DNA of 64,000 nt from NCBI GenBank assembly GCA_001603075.1, contig LVBB01000016.1:456829-520828 (forward strand), written 5' to 3'. Each line of letters begins with the position of its first letter. The first letter of the stretch is position 1. The translations under genes were made by a program, and so were the position numbers. The DNA comes from Phycisphaerales bacterium Planc_01. GTDB taxonomy: Bacteria; Planctomycetota; Phycisphaerae; Sedimentisphaerales; Anaerobacaceae. Below the pieces are notes generated by a model that saw only the letters and a program-made list of their open reading frames with translations, searched no databases and was not told where the DNA came from. Below are positions 1-7,272 of the stretch, in pieces.

Positions 1-303
1 CCACGCCGTGAAGGTCGTTCCCACATTGGCTCCGAGGACGACGCAGAGGGCTTGCCGCAACGTCAACAGCCCGGCATTGACGAGCCCGACGGTCATCACC
101 GTCGTGGCCGAACTGGACTGGACCAGGCACGTGACCAGCGCGCCCATCAGCACCGCGACAACGCGGTGTTTCGTCAGAGCTTCGAGCAGGCTCTTGAGTT
201 TCTGTCCGGCGACCTTCCGCAAGCCGTCGGTCATCAACCCCATGCCGAAAAGGAACAGCCCCAGCCCGCCGACGGTTCCAAATACCATGTCTTTAATGTC
301 CAT
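1..303 (-). CDS. Na/Pi cotransporter family protein (N-terminal part, cut by window edge)
   Basis: Only the first 101 residues lie in the window; the frame is open through position 1. The start MDIKDMVFGTVGG closely parallels the start of the next gene upstream (MIKDMIFYSVGG), so this is a tandem paralogue. It carries the first QSSSATT signature of the SLC34/NptA family, followed by LVNAGLLTLRQALCVVLGANVGTT, typical of the first inverted half of these sodium-coupled phosphate carriers in the inner membrane. It lies 82 bp downstream of the complete paralogue on the same strand and probably shares its transcript. Whether it also ends in a PhoU-like domain cannot be seen. Confidence 0.85.
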   Translation of the reverse strand, partial: MDIKDMVFGTVGGLGLFLFGMGLMTDGLRKVAGQKLKSLLEALTKHRVVAVLMGALVTCLVQSSSATTVMTVGLVNAGLLTLRQALCVVLGANVGTTFTAW

Positions 304-385
304 TCACGTTCCTCGGACCTTTCGGCTGTGGATTGTGGACTGCGAATTTCCGACTGAAGGATACATCGGCAACGGGCACTTCCGG

Positions 386-2101
386 TCAGTCAACCATGTG
401 GGGATTCTGGGCAATCTTGGGCTCGACGCCGGCCCATTGGAGACCCCCGATGACCGCTTGGGCAATGTTGGTCAGATGGTCCCCGATCTTCTCGATGTTG
501 TCGACCAGATCGATAAAGATCAGGCCGCCCTCCGGTGTACAGAGTCCCTCGCGCATGCGATCCACATGACTGCGACGAAACTCGACCTGCATTCGATTGA
601 GGTGCTTCTCATTCGTAAGGGCCGACTTGGCCTGCTCCACGTCACTGTTCTGGAGGGCCCCAATGATATAATCGAACATCTGGTCGACTTCCCGCTTCAA
701 GCGGTCGGCTTCGGCCAGCGCCGAGTCTGTGAACAGGAGCTTCTGATCCATCTTCCGCTCGGCGATTTCCGCAATGTTGACCGCATGATCGCCGATGCGT
801 TCCAGATCGTTGACCGTGTGCAGAAGCACGGGCAATTCGATGGAAACCTCCTCGGAGAGATGTCGGCTCGACAGGGCCGACAGGTAAGACGTGATCTCCA
901 ACTGGAAACAATCGATGAAATCTTCGATCTCCCTGACGGCGGCCAGCTTGCGCGCATCGTTCTCGGCGATGCCGGCAATCGAGGCGCACAGCGCTCTCTT
1001 GGCGGTCTTGGCCATGCGCACGATCTCGCGTTTGGTCTGCTCGAGGGCGATTTCCGGCGTGTCGAGGAGGTGCTTTTCCAGCATGATGGGCCTCATGGCC
1101 GCATCGCCGGGCCGTTCGCGGACCACACGGACGACGAAACGCTCCAGCAGCCCGGCCATCGGCAGCCAGACGGCGGCGTCGGCGAGCTTGAAGACGGTGT
1201 GGGCCACCGCAATGGACATGGCGATCGTGGTCGGCCCCAACGTCCAGGGACATACGGCGGCGACAAACGTCCCGAACCATCCCCAGTGAACGAATGGGTA
1301 CCCCATGACAACCCCGGCGACGTTAAACACCGTGTGCGCCCAGGCGGCCCGCCGGGCGCTGACGTTGGTCTGGATCGCCGCGAGCTGCGCGGTGATGGTC
1401 GTGCCGACATTGCTGCCGAGCACGAAAGGAATGGCGATGTTCAATGCCACGTGCCAATCGAGGCCAAACGCCCCGCCGAGAGCCAACAACTGGACGATCG
1501 CAATCGCCGCCGAACTGCTCTGCAACAGCATCGTGATCCCCGTCCCTGCCAGAATCGCCAGGAAAGGTCGATGGCCGAGCGAAACGAAAAGCTCCTGGAC
1601 CCTGCGACTGTGCTCCAGGGGCTCGAACGCATCCTTCATGAACCCGATGCCGACGAACAAAAGGCCGAAACCGAGGAAGATCTGCCCCACGCTGCGGACC
1701 TTTCGCGTTCGTCCGCCCACATGCATGAGGAATCCCAATCCGACGGCCGGCAAGGCGTAGGCGGTGATCTTGAAGGCCCCGAGCCCCGAGATCGACACGA
1801 GCCAGGCGGTGGCGGTGGTGCCGACGTTGGTGCCGATGATAACGCAAATGGCCTGCTTGAGAGTCAGCAGGCCGGCATTGACGAAACCGATGACCATCAC
1901 CGTGGTGGCCGAACTCGACTGGATCAGCGCCGTGATGCCCGCCCCGATGGCGAAAGCGACAAACGCCTTCTTCGTCATGGACTCAAGCACACTCTTCAGA
2001 CGCCGACCGGCACAAGCCCTCAGACCCTCCGACATGAGCTTCATGCCAAAGAGGAATAGACCCAGACCCCCGACCGAGTAGAAAATCATGTCTTTGATCA
2101 T
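386..2101 (-). CDS. Na/Pi cotransporter with C-terminal PhoU-like domain
   Basis: 571 residues, the usual length for bacterial Na/Pi cotransporters fused to a PhoU-type helical domain. Two QSSS repeats are visible (LIQSSSATTVMVIGF and LLQSSSAAIAIVQL), each followed by a G(T/S)NVGTT motif; these form the two inverted repeats of the SLC34/NptA transport core. From about residue 340 the protein becomes polar and helical, with the paired 'NDLERIGDHAVNI' and 'DNIEKIGDHLTNI' signatures of PhoU domains. It imports inorganic phosphate with sodium across the inner membrane. Its position after a PhoB-type regulator and before a second cotransporter points to a phosphate-responsive locus. Confidence 0.93.
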   Translation of the reverse strand: MIKDMIFYSVGGLGLFLFGMKLMSEGLRACAGRRLKSVLESMTKKAFVAFAIGAGITALIQSSSATTVMVIGFVNAGLLTLKQAICVIIGTNVGTTATAWLVSISGLGAFKITAYALPAVGLGFLMHVGGRTRKVRSVGQIFLGFGLLFVGIGFMKDAFEPLEHSRRVQELFVSLGHRPFLAILAGTGITMLLQSSSAAIAIVQLLALGGAFGLDWHVALNIAIPFVLGSNVGTTITAQLAAIQTNVSARRAAWAHTVFNVAGVVMGYPFVHWGWFGTFVAAVCPWTLGPTTIAMSIAVAHTVFKLADAAVWLPMAGLLERFVVRVVRERPGDAAMRPIMLEKHLLDTPEIALEQTKREIVRMAKTAKRALCASIAGIAENDARKLAAVREIEDFIDCFQLEITSYLSALSSRHLSEEVSIELPVLLHTVNDLERIGDHAVNIAEIAERKMDQKLLFTDSALAEADRLKREVDQMFDYIIGALQNSDVEQAKSALTNEKHLNRMQVEFRRSHVDRMREGLCTPEGGLIFIDLVDNIEKIGDHLTNIAQAVIGGLQWAGVEPKIAQNPHMVD

Positions 2102-2221
2102 AGAATCCGCTTATGAAACAGGCGACCGGCAAATACCCCTGACGCAACGGCCTTTGTATTGGTTTCTGAAGGATCGGTCAACAAGCTTTTCCTCAAACAC
2201 GTGCCCTCCGGGAATCCCAGA

Positions 2222-2905
2222 TCAGTCCATAAACCGATATCCGACGCCTCTGACCGTTTCGACGTACTTCGCGCAGGAGCCCAGTTTCTTGCGGAGAGAA
2301 ACGATCTGCACGTCCACGGCCCGATCGGTCACGAGATAATCGCTGCCATGGATGGCATCCACAATCTGATACCGGGTGAAGACCCGGCCGGGCCTTCTGG
2401 CCAGCGTGTGAAGGATATTGAACTCCGTCGGCGTCAGCACGATCGCCCGTTCGCCGAGCAGAACCTCATGACGGCTCGGATCGATGGTCAGATCGTGGAT
2501 TCTCACGACGGCCCGCTCGTCGCCTTCGTCGCGCTGCTTGCGCAGCAGCCGCCGCACGCGAGCCACGAGAACCTTGCCGCTGAAAGGCTTGGTCACGTAA
2601 TCGTCGGCGCCCAGCTCCAGGCCGGTGACGATGTCCACTTCCTCGCCCTTGGCCGTCAGCATCACCACCGCGATCTGCTGGGTCTTGGGATCGGCCTTCA
2701 GTCGCCGGCACACCTCCAAACCGTCGATTCCCGGCAGCATCAGATCGAGAACGACCATGTCGGGCGTCTTGGAGGCAACTCGATGCAGGGCCTGCTCGCC
2801 CGTTTCGCACGTCAGGACCTGATACCCCTCGCGACGCAGGTTCAACTCGACCAGCTCCCGGATGTCCTCTTCGTCGTCAACGACAAGAATCGTCGGTTTC
2901 GTCAT
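2222..2905 (-). CDS. PhoB-type OmpR-family response regulator
   Basis: 228 residues. The receiver domain (about 1-120) has the acidic pair in VVDDEED, the phospho-acceptor Asp in VVLDLMLPG and the KPF lysine. The C-terminal winged helix (about 130-225) ends in VETVRGVGYRF, as in PhoB/PhoP. I place the start at the ATG giving MTKPTILVVDD because GGGAG lies six bases upstream; a second ATG at 2911 gives two more residues but leaves no spacer. No partner histidine kinase is adjacent. The gene precedes two Na/Pi cotransporters and follows an array of 11-bp-spaced motifs, so control of phosphate uptake is the likely role; PhoB identity is inference. Confidence 0.9.
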   Translation of the reverse strand: MTKPTILVVDDEEDIRELVELNLRREGYQVLTCETGEQALHRVASKTPDMVVLDLMLPGIDGLEVCRRLKADPKTQQIAVVMLTAKGEEVDIVTGLELGADDYVTKPFSGKVLVARVRRLLRKQRDEGDERAVVRIHDLTIDPSRHEVLLGERAIVLTPTEFNILHTLARRPGRVFTRYQIVDAIHGSDYLVTDRAVDVQIVSLRKKLGSCAKYVETVRGVGYRFMD

Positions 2906-3053
2906 TGCCATCTCCCGAACCGCAGGGCCGGCCCGAATTCCCAGTGACCCCAGGCCGATTTCGCAGGTGATTATACGGCACCATCGGACGAGGGACACGC
3001 AAGTTTTCGCCAGCGGCCGGACGATGCCCCCGACCACCCCGCGAAGGCCGATT

Positions 3054-3135
3054 CTAACACAATTCTAACGGAAATCTAACACTTCGCTAACAGCCGCCTA
3101 ATCCCGCCCTAACGTCTCGGCCGTACCTTTCTAAC
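3054..3135. promoter_or_regulatory. Phased CTAAC array with 11-bp period (Pho-box-like operator)
   Basis: CTAAC begins at 3054, 3065, 3076, 3087, 3109 and 3131, with the near-match CTAAT at 3098; every interval is 11 bp or a multiple of it, and only the 3120 register is empty. Tandem half-sites with 11-bp period are how PhoB and Bacillus PhoP bind DNA, placing successive dimers on one helix face. The array lies between the PhoB-type regulator (minus strand) and a small plus-strand gene. A TATAAT at 2970-2975 on the minus strand is a candidate -10 for the regulator operon, about 80 bp from the array, so which side is controlled is unsettled. Confidence 0.75.
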
Positions 3136-3216
3136 AACAGGCCTTCCTCCGTGGACGGGCAGAATCGGCAAGGTGGATTCGAGGAGGTCTTTGGCGACCT
3201 TTTCAGGGGTGCAACG

Positions 3217-3450
3217 ATGGACAGCATACTTACAGACAGCCTGTGCATCATCGGCATGCTCTACCTTATCCTGCATGTGCGGCGCTCCGTAGGCTCGCTC
3301 CGTGAAGGCATCGCAGGTTCCATCGGATCGCCGCAACAGGCCCTGGGGCCGTCGAGGCCGCATCTCTGGAACTCGCAAGAACGTCCCGTCGTCGGCGCCG
3401 GAATGAGTGCGCCTACCGCAGGCAATCACAGAAGGCCCGAGCGATCCTGA
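3217..3450 (+). CDS. Small putative membrane protein, unknown function
   Basis: 77 residues starting MDSILTDSLCIIGMLYLILH, with one short hydrophobic stretch at about residues 8-22 and a polar, low-complexity remainder. AGGGG lies seven bases before the ATG, a good ribosome binding site. It diverges from the PhoB-type regulator, with the CTAAC array between them, so it might be phosphate-regulated. I recognise no family. The C-terminal half could be non-coding sequence read through. Confidence 0.35.
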   Translation: MDSILTDSLCIIGMLYLILHVRRSVGSLREGIAGSIGSPQQALGPSRPHLWNSQERPVVGAGMSAPTAGNHRRPERS

Positions 3451-3458
3451 TCGCGGCA

Positions 3459-3484
3459 CCGCGCGGGCGTCGACACCCGCGCGG
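3459..3484. terminator. GC-rich hairpin between convergent genes
   Basis: A perfect 9-bp stem, CCGCGCGGG (3459-3467) with CCCGCGCGG (3476-3484), closes an 8-base loop. It lies between the end of the small plus-strand gene and the end of the minus-strand receiver gene, so it may terminate both. There is no T-run on either side. Confidence 0.45.
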
Positions 3485-3500
3485 GCCGCGCCGATGTCGA

Positions 3501-3890
3501 TCACGACTTGCGGATGTGCTCGTCGATCGCTTTGAGCAGGACCTCGGGTTTCACAGGCTTCTCCAGCACCTGTTTGACCGGCAACCATGCCTCGTCGGGC
3601 TCGAAGCCGAACGGCAGATTCATTTCCCGTCGAATCCCCGTCATCATCAGGATCGGCGTATCCTTGGCCTTCGGATCTTCGTGCAGCTCCCGCGCCACGT
3701 CGAAGCCCTCGTGCTTGGTCGTCATCATCACGTCGAGCAATATGAGATCCGGGTCCTCCGCCTTGGCGAGCGCCACCCCGTCTTTGCCGTTCGAAGCGGT
3801 ATGCACTTCATAACCCTTGGCATCGAGCAGGTTCGAGATCGCATCGACAAATTCCGGATCATCATCAATCATCAGCACCTTCTTCGCCAT
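3501..3890 (-). CDS. Stand-alone response regulator receiver protein
   Basis: 129 residues forming a single receiver domain and nothing else: MAKKVLMIDDDPE supplies the acidic pocket, LILLDVMM the phospho-acceptor Asp (about residue 53), LMMTGI the switch Thr and LEKPVKP the conserved Lys. AAGGAG precedes the ATG at good distance. It is the last gene of the hydrogenase operon, 29 bp after hydE. Because the operon also encodes a histidine kinase with no output protein beside it, this CheY-like protein is the natural candidate partner, but nothing in the sequence proves pairing and no DNA-binding output is present. Confidence 0.9.
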   Translation of the reverse strand: MAKKVLMIDDDPEFVDAISNLLDAKGYEVHTASNGKDGVALAKAEDPDLILLDVMMTTKHEGFDVARELHEDPKAKDTPILMMTGIRREMNLPFGFEPDEAWLPVKQVLEKPVKPEVLLKAIDEHIRKS

Positions 3891-3919
3891 TGCGCACTTC
3901 TCCTTCACTTGGCTGAATC

Positions 3920-5005
3920 TTACTTGCTTCGTATTGCGATTGGGCCCACCGCCGATCTCGACTTCAGGGAGTGGCCCTTGTCCAGATCGACGAACCGGCC
4001 CAGGGCGGTGACCATCTGCCCCATGCAGCCCGGACAAGCGCCGGGGTCTTCCGTCACACACCGCTTGTTCGGATAGATCTCGTATTGCTGTCGATACGGC
4101 GCCGGGGTGAAGTTCGGCATCAGCACATTGGCGCCGACGCCGAGCGCCCGGGGCCGCTCGTCCCGACCGCCCAGCGATCCGATCGCCGTGGTGGCGGGGA
4201 TATGGGCGTTGCGGCTGACGATCCGGGCCAGAGCCGTCATCTTCAGGGTCATCGCCAAATCGCCCGCCGGTTCGTCCGCCAGGGGCGTCTCGGCGTGCGC
4301 GATGAACGGACTGACGCTGATCATGTCGAAATCGCCCTTCTTGAAGAATACGATGTCGCCGGCGAGAGACTCGACGGTCTGACCGCGCAGACCGACCAGG
4401 TTGCCGGAGCCAGTCTGGTATCCCAGTTCCGCCAGGTCCTCCAGGCATCTGATCCGATTGGCGAAGCTCATTCCAGGATGCAGCTCTTCGTACAGCGCGG
4501 GGTCGGAGGTCTCGATCTTGAGCAGATAGCGATCCGCTCCGGCCTCTTTCCACATCGCGTATTCCTCACGATCGCGTTCTCCCACGGAGAGCGTCACCGC
4601 CACATCGAGTCGCGATTTGATCTCTTCGATGATCCGCGCGAACCCGTCGGCGTCGAGATTATCCTCTTCGCCACTCTGCAAGACAATCGTTTTCACACCG
4701 GCGCGCCGGATATTCTCGGCCGCCGTCAGGATCTCTTCGCTCGTCAGGCGATAGCGCCTCAGCCGGCGGTTGGCCGCCCGCAGTCCGCAGTACGCGCAAG
4801 CATTCCGACAGAAATTCGAGAATTCGACGATCCCACGCAGCAGCACTCCGTCGCCGACGTACTCCCGGCGGACCACGTCGGCGAAATCGAACAGCAACTG
4901 AACGTGCCGCTCGTCATCCAGACGCAGAAGGTGCTCGATATCCGCCCGGTCGGGAACGTCGGCGGTAAAGACCCTCTCCAGTATGGTCTGTGTCCGCGAG
5001 AGCAT
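3920..5005 (-). CDS. hydE: [FeFe] hydrogenase maturase HydE (radical SAM)
   Basis: 361 residues, full length for HydE. The radical-SAM cluster motif CRNACAYC is present at about residues 67-74, followed by the HydE-like GLR segment and the later GNLVGLRGQT and MPNFTP segments. HydE acts with HydG and HydF to build the diiron subcluster of the hydrogenase H-cluster. The stop of hydC (TGA) is followed directly by GTG then ATG; I use the ATG at 5005, and the GTG at 5008 would add one residue. It is translationally coupled to hydC. hydF is not in this window. Confidence 0.93.
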   Translation of the reverse strand: MLSRTQTILERVFTADVPDRADIEHLLRLDDERHVQLLFDFADVVRREYVGDGVLLRGIVEFSNFCRNACAYCGLRAANRRLRRYRLTSEEILTAAENIRRAGVKTIVLQSGEEDNLDADGFARIIEEIKSRLDVAVTLSVGERDREEYAMWKEAGADRYLLKIETSDPALYEELHPGMSFANRIRCLEDLAELGYQTGSGNLVGLRGQTVESLAGDIVFFKKGDFDMISVSPFIAHAETPLADEPAGDLAMTLKMTALARIVSRNAHIPATTAIGSLGGRDERPRALGVGANVLMPNFTPAPYRQQYEIYPNKRCVTEDPGACPGCMGQMVTALGRFVDLDKGHSLKSRSAVGPIAIRSK

Positions 5006-5008
5006 CAC

Positions 5009-5527
5009 TCACTTCTTGGCCTGCTTGCGGTATTGGTTGAGGATCTGGACCATTTTCTTGGGCGTCAGATCGCCGTGAATCTTGTCGTCGATCATCACGA
5101 CCGGGGCCAGGCCGCAGGCGCCGAGACACCGCGCCGGCTGGAGAGAGAACAACCCGTCCTCCGTCACCTGCCCCACGTCGATCTTCAGTTCGTCCTTGAG
5201 CGTCTGGAGAATCTGTCCGGCCCCGCGCACGTAGCAGGCCGTCCCGAGGCAGATCGAGATCACATGCTGGCCGGGAGGCGTCAGATTGAAGTAGTGATAG
5301 AATGTCGCGACACCCCAGATGTGCGCCGTGGGAATCCCCATCGCCTCGGCGACTTCATCCATCACCGGAACCGGCAGATAGCCGTAAAGCTCCTGCGCCC
5401 TGTGCAAGACGGCGATCAGGAAGGAGTCGGGATGCTCGTCCTGCCGCGTCTGCGCGATGAATTCCTTCAACTGTGCGAGTTTCTGTTCGTCCGGTGCGAC
5501 GGCGTCGTTCGCCTGGGTCGTTGCCAT
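5009..5527 (-). CDS. hydC: NAD-linked hydrogenase subunit, NuoE-type [2Fe-2S] protein
   Basis: 172 residues, NuoE/HndA family. A helical N-terminal region (YGYLPVPVMDEVAEAMGIP) is followed by a thioredoxin-like fold binding a [2Fe-2S] cluster through CLGTACYVRG and ARCLGACGLAP. It relays electrons between the NuoF-type flavoprotein and the hydrogenase in trimeric, often electron-bifurcating, enzymes. I choose the ATG at 5527, preceded by GAGG nine bases upstream, over a TTG at 5545. A 175-bp inverted-repeat element separates it from hydG; without it the spacing would be about 25 bp, so the two genes were probably adjacent originally. Confidence 0.92.
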   Translation of the reverse strand: MATTQANDAVAPDEQKLAQLKEFIAQTRQDEHPDSFLIAVLHRAQELYGYLPVPVMDEVAEAMGIPTAHIWGVATFYHYFNLTPPGQHVISICLGTACYVRGAGQILQTLKDELKIDVGQVTEDGLFSLQPARCLGACGLAPVVMIDDKIHGDLTPKKMVQILNQYRKQAKK

Positions 5528-5551
5528 GTCCGATGTCCTCGTCAAATCTCT

Positions 5552-5746
5552 TGTCAGAAATTAGGGTTCTGAAAAATGGAGGTTAGGCCTGCTTATGGGA
5601 GAAAAAATCGGTGTCTTGATTTTTTCTCCCATAACCGTAACCCCGCAGATATAGTTTGTTGTCGTAATTGCTCAAGGAAATCAGAAGAACGATTTCCTTG
5701 AGCAATGTAGGCCTAACCTCCATTTTGCAGAACTCCTGTCAGAAAT
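5552..5746. mobile_element. MITE-like inverted-repeat element with 10-bp flanking direct repeats
   Basis: Terminal arms at 5566-5590 and 5709-5733 are inverted copies of one another (24 of 25 positions); including a one-base offset the similarity runs to the flanks. Inside lie two perfect hairpins, each with an 8-base loop: a 17-bp stem (5593-5609 with 5618-5634) and a 16-bp stem (5667-5682 with 5691-5706). TGTCAGAAAT occurs on both sides (5552-5561 and 5737-5746), as expected for a target duplication. The right-hand copy contains the hydG stop codon. No transposase is encoded, so any movement would be in trans. It could instead be a structured RNA element of the operon. Confidence 0.7.
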
Positions 5747-7262
5747 ACAGGTCTCTGTCGCCGGCCTGGGTCTTCTCGTAGTAGCGCATGAACTGTTCGA
5801 AGATTTCCGGCATCTTCTCTTTGACTTGCTCGATCTCCCGCTCAATCACCTTTTCGCCGACCGCGATCGTTTCGGGGCTGCCGAAATCATCGAGCCATTC
5901 CCGGAACGTGATGACGGCGTTGAGCTTGCAGAACTGCCCTTCCTTGCCGCTTCGCAACAATCCCATGATCTTCTGCCCGGTTCGCCCGCAGCGATACCCG
6001 GCGGTGCAGAAGGACGTGATGCAGCCGGCCTCGGCCAGCTCCCGGACCACGGTATCGAGCGAGCGGGTGTCGCCCAGGAGGAACTGCTGACGATCGCCCT
6101 GCTGGTCGCCGTCGGCCAAATCGGCGTAGCCGCCGATCCCGATCCGGCTGGATGCGTCGGTCTGGGTGCAGCCCAACGACAGGACCTCCCGCCGCAATTG
6201 GGCGTCTTCCCGTGCGGTGAGGATCATGCCGGTGTACGGAACCGCCAGCCGAATCACCGTGACGAGCTTCTTGAATTCCTCGTCACCGACGGCGTATCCC
6301 GGGTTCTGCGTCAGCGGCGTGTTGTGCGCCGGTTCGATTCGCGGGAACGAGATCGTGTGTGGCCCGATGCCGAACTTCGTCTCCAGCTCGATAGCGTGAT
6401 AGAGCAGCGCCATCACCTCGAACCGCCCGTCGTACAGCCCGAGCAGCGGACCGATCCCGACGTCGTCGATGCCGGCCTCCATCGCGCGATGCATGGCATA
6501 GAGCCGCCAGAGATAGTTGCCCTTTATGGTGTTCTGCGGATGCAGCCGCTCGTAGGTCGGTCGGTGATATGTCTCCTGGAACACCTGGAACGTGCCGATG
6601 CCGACCTCGTTGAGCATGGCCAGCTCTTCGATCGACATCGGGGCCGCATTGACGTTGCATCGTCGGATCTGGCCCCAGCCGCGTCGGGTCTTGACCTTCA
6701 CATCCGCAATGGTCTGAAGCGTCGAGGCGATGTAGTGGACATCGGTGGCCGGGTGCTCGCCGTAGACAACGATCAGCCGTTTGTGGCCGATCTGCCCGGC
6801 CAGAACCTCGATCTCCCGCCGGACCTCGCCGAGGGTCAGCACGCGACGTTGCTCCGAGCAGTTGCTGCTGCGGAAGCCGCAGTACGCGCAGTTATTGACG
6901 CACAGATTGCCCAGATACAGCGGGGCAAACGTCACGATGCGATTGTCGTAGACCTTGATCTTGACGGCATGCGCCGCCTGCCGCATCTCGGCCAGCAGCT
7001 CGGGATCGTCCACGTGGATCAGGCAGGCCGTCTCCTCCGGCGTCAGCGTCTCGATGGCCAGCGACTTCTGCAGGATGTCTCTGACCCGCTTCGGATCGGG
7101 ATTCCTATTGGCATTCAGAGCCCGCTCGATGGCCTCGGCGTCGATGAAGCATCGCCCGTCGTCGAGATACTTCTCGATCTGCTCCGGCTTGATCCGATCT
7201 CGGATCCAATCGGCCACGCCGGCTCTCGTACGCTCACACTGGTTAGATGCCACGGCCGTCAC
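5739..7262 (-). CDS. hydG: [FeFe] hydrogenase maturase HydG (radical SAM tyrosine lyase)
   Basis: 507 residues, close to the usual HydG length. The radical-SAM motif CVNNCAYCGFRS lies at about residues 122-133, followed by a ThiH-like barrel. Near the C-terminus SFCTAGYRCGRTG and a later Cys (EGQFCKL) supply the second iron-sulfur cluster that makes CO and cyanide ligands from tyrosine. The start is GTG, preceded by a G-rich Shine-Dalgarno (AAGGGGGG). It follows hydA by 10 bp. Its stop codon lies within one of the direct repeats flanking the inserted element. Confidence 0.95.
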   Translation of the reverse strand: MTAVASNQCERTRAGVADWIRDRIKPEQIEKYLDDGRCFIDAEAIERALNANRNPDPKRVRDILQKSLAIETLTPEETACLIHVDDPELLAEMRQAAHAVKIKVYDNRIVTFAPLYLGNLCVNNCAYCGFRSSNCSEQRRVLTLGEVRREIEVLAGQIGHKRLIVVYGEHPATDVHYIASTLQTIADVKVKTRRGWGQIRRCNVNAAPMSIEELAMLNEVGIGTFQVFQETYHRPTYERLHPQNTIKGNYLWRLYAMHRAMEAGIDDVGIGPLLGLYDGRFEVMALLYHAIELETKFGIGPHTISFPRIEPAHNTPLTQNPGYAVGDEEFKKLVTVIRLAVPYTGMILTAREDAQLRREVLSLGCTQTDASSRIGIGGYADLADGDQQGDRQQFLLGDTRSLDTVVRELAEAGCITSFCTAGYRCGRTGQKIMGLLRSGKEGQFCKLNAVITFREWLDDFGSPETIAVGEKVIEREIEQVKEKMPEIFEQFMRYYEKTQAGDRDLYF

Positions 7263-7272
7263 GATACCCCCC

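Noticed and set aside
8-2059. 683-residue open frame on the plus strand
   Set aside because: It runs antisense to two clear Na/Pi cotransporter genes; composition is low-complexity and there is no ribosome site. High G+C creates such mirror frames throughout the window.
3971-5572. 533-residue open frame on the plus strand
   Set aside because: Antisense to hydE and hydC, both of which have family motifs.
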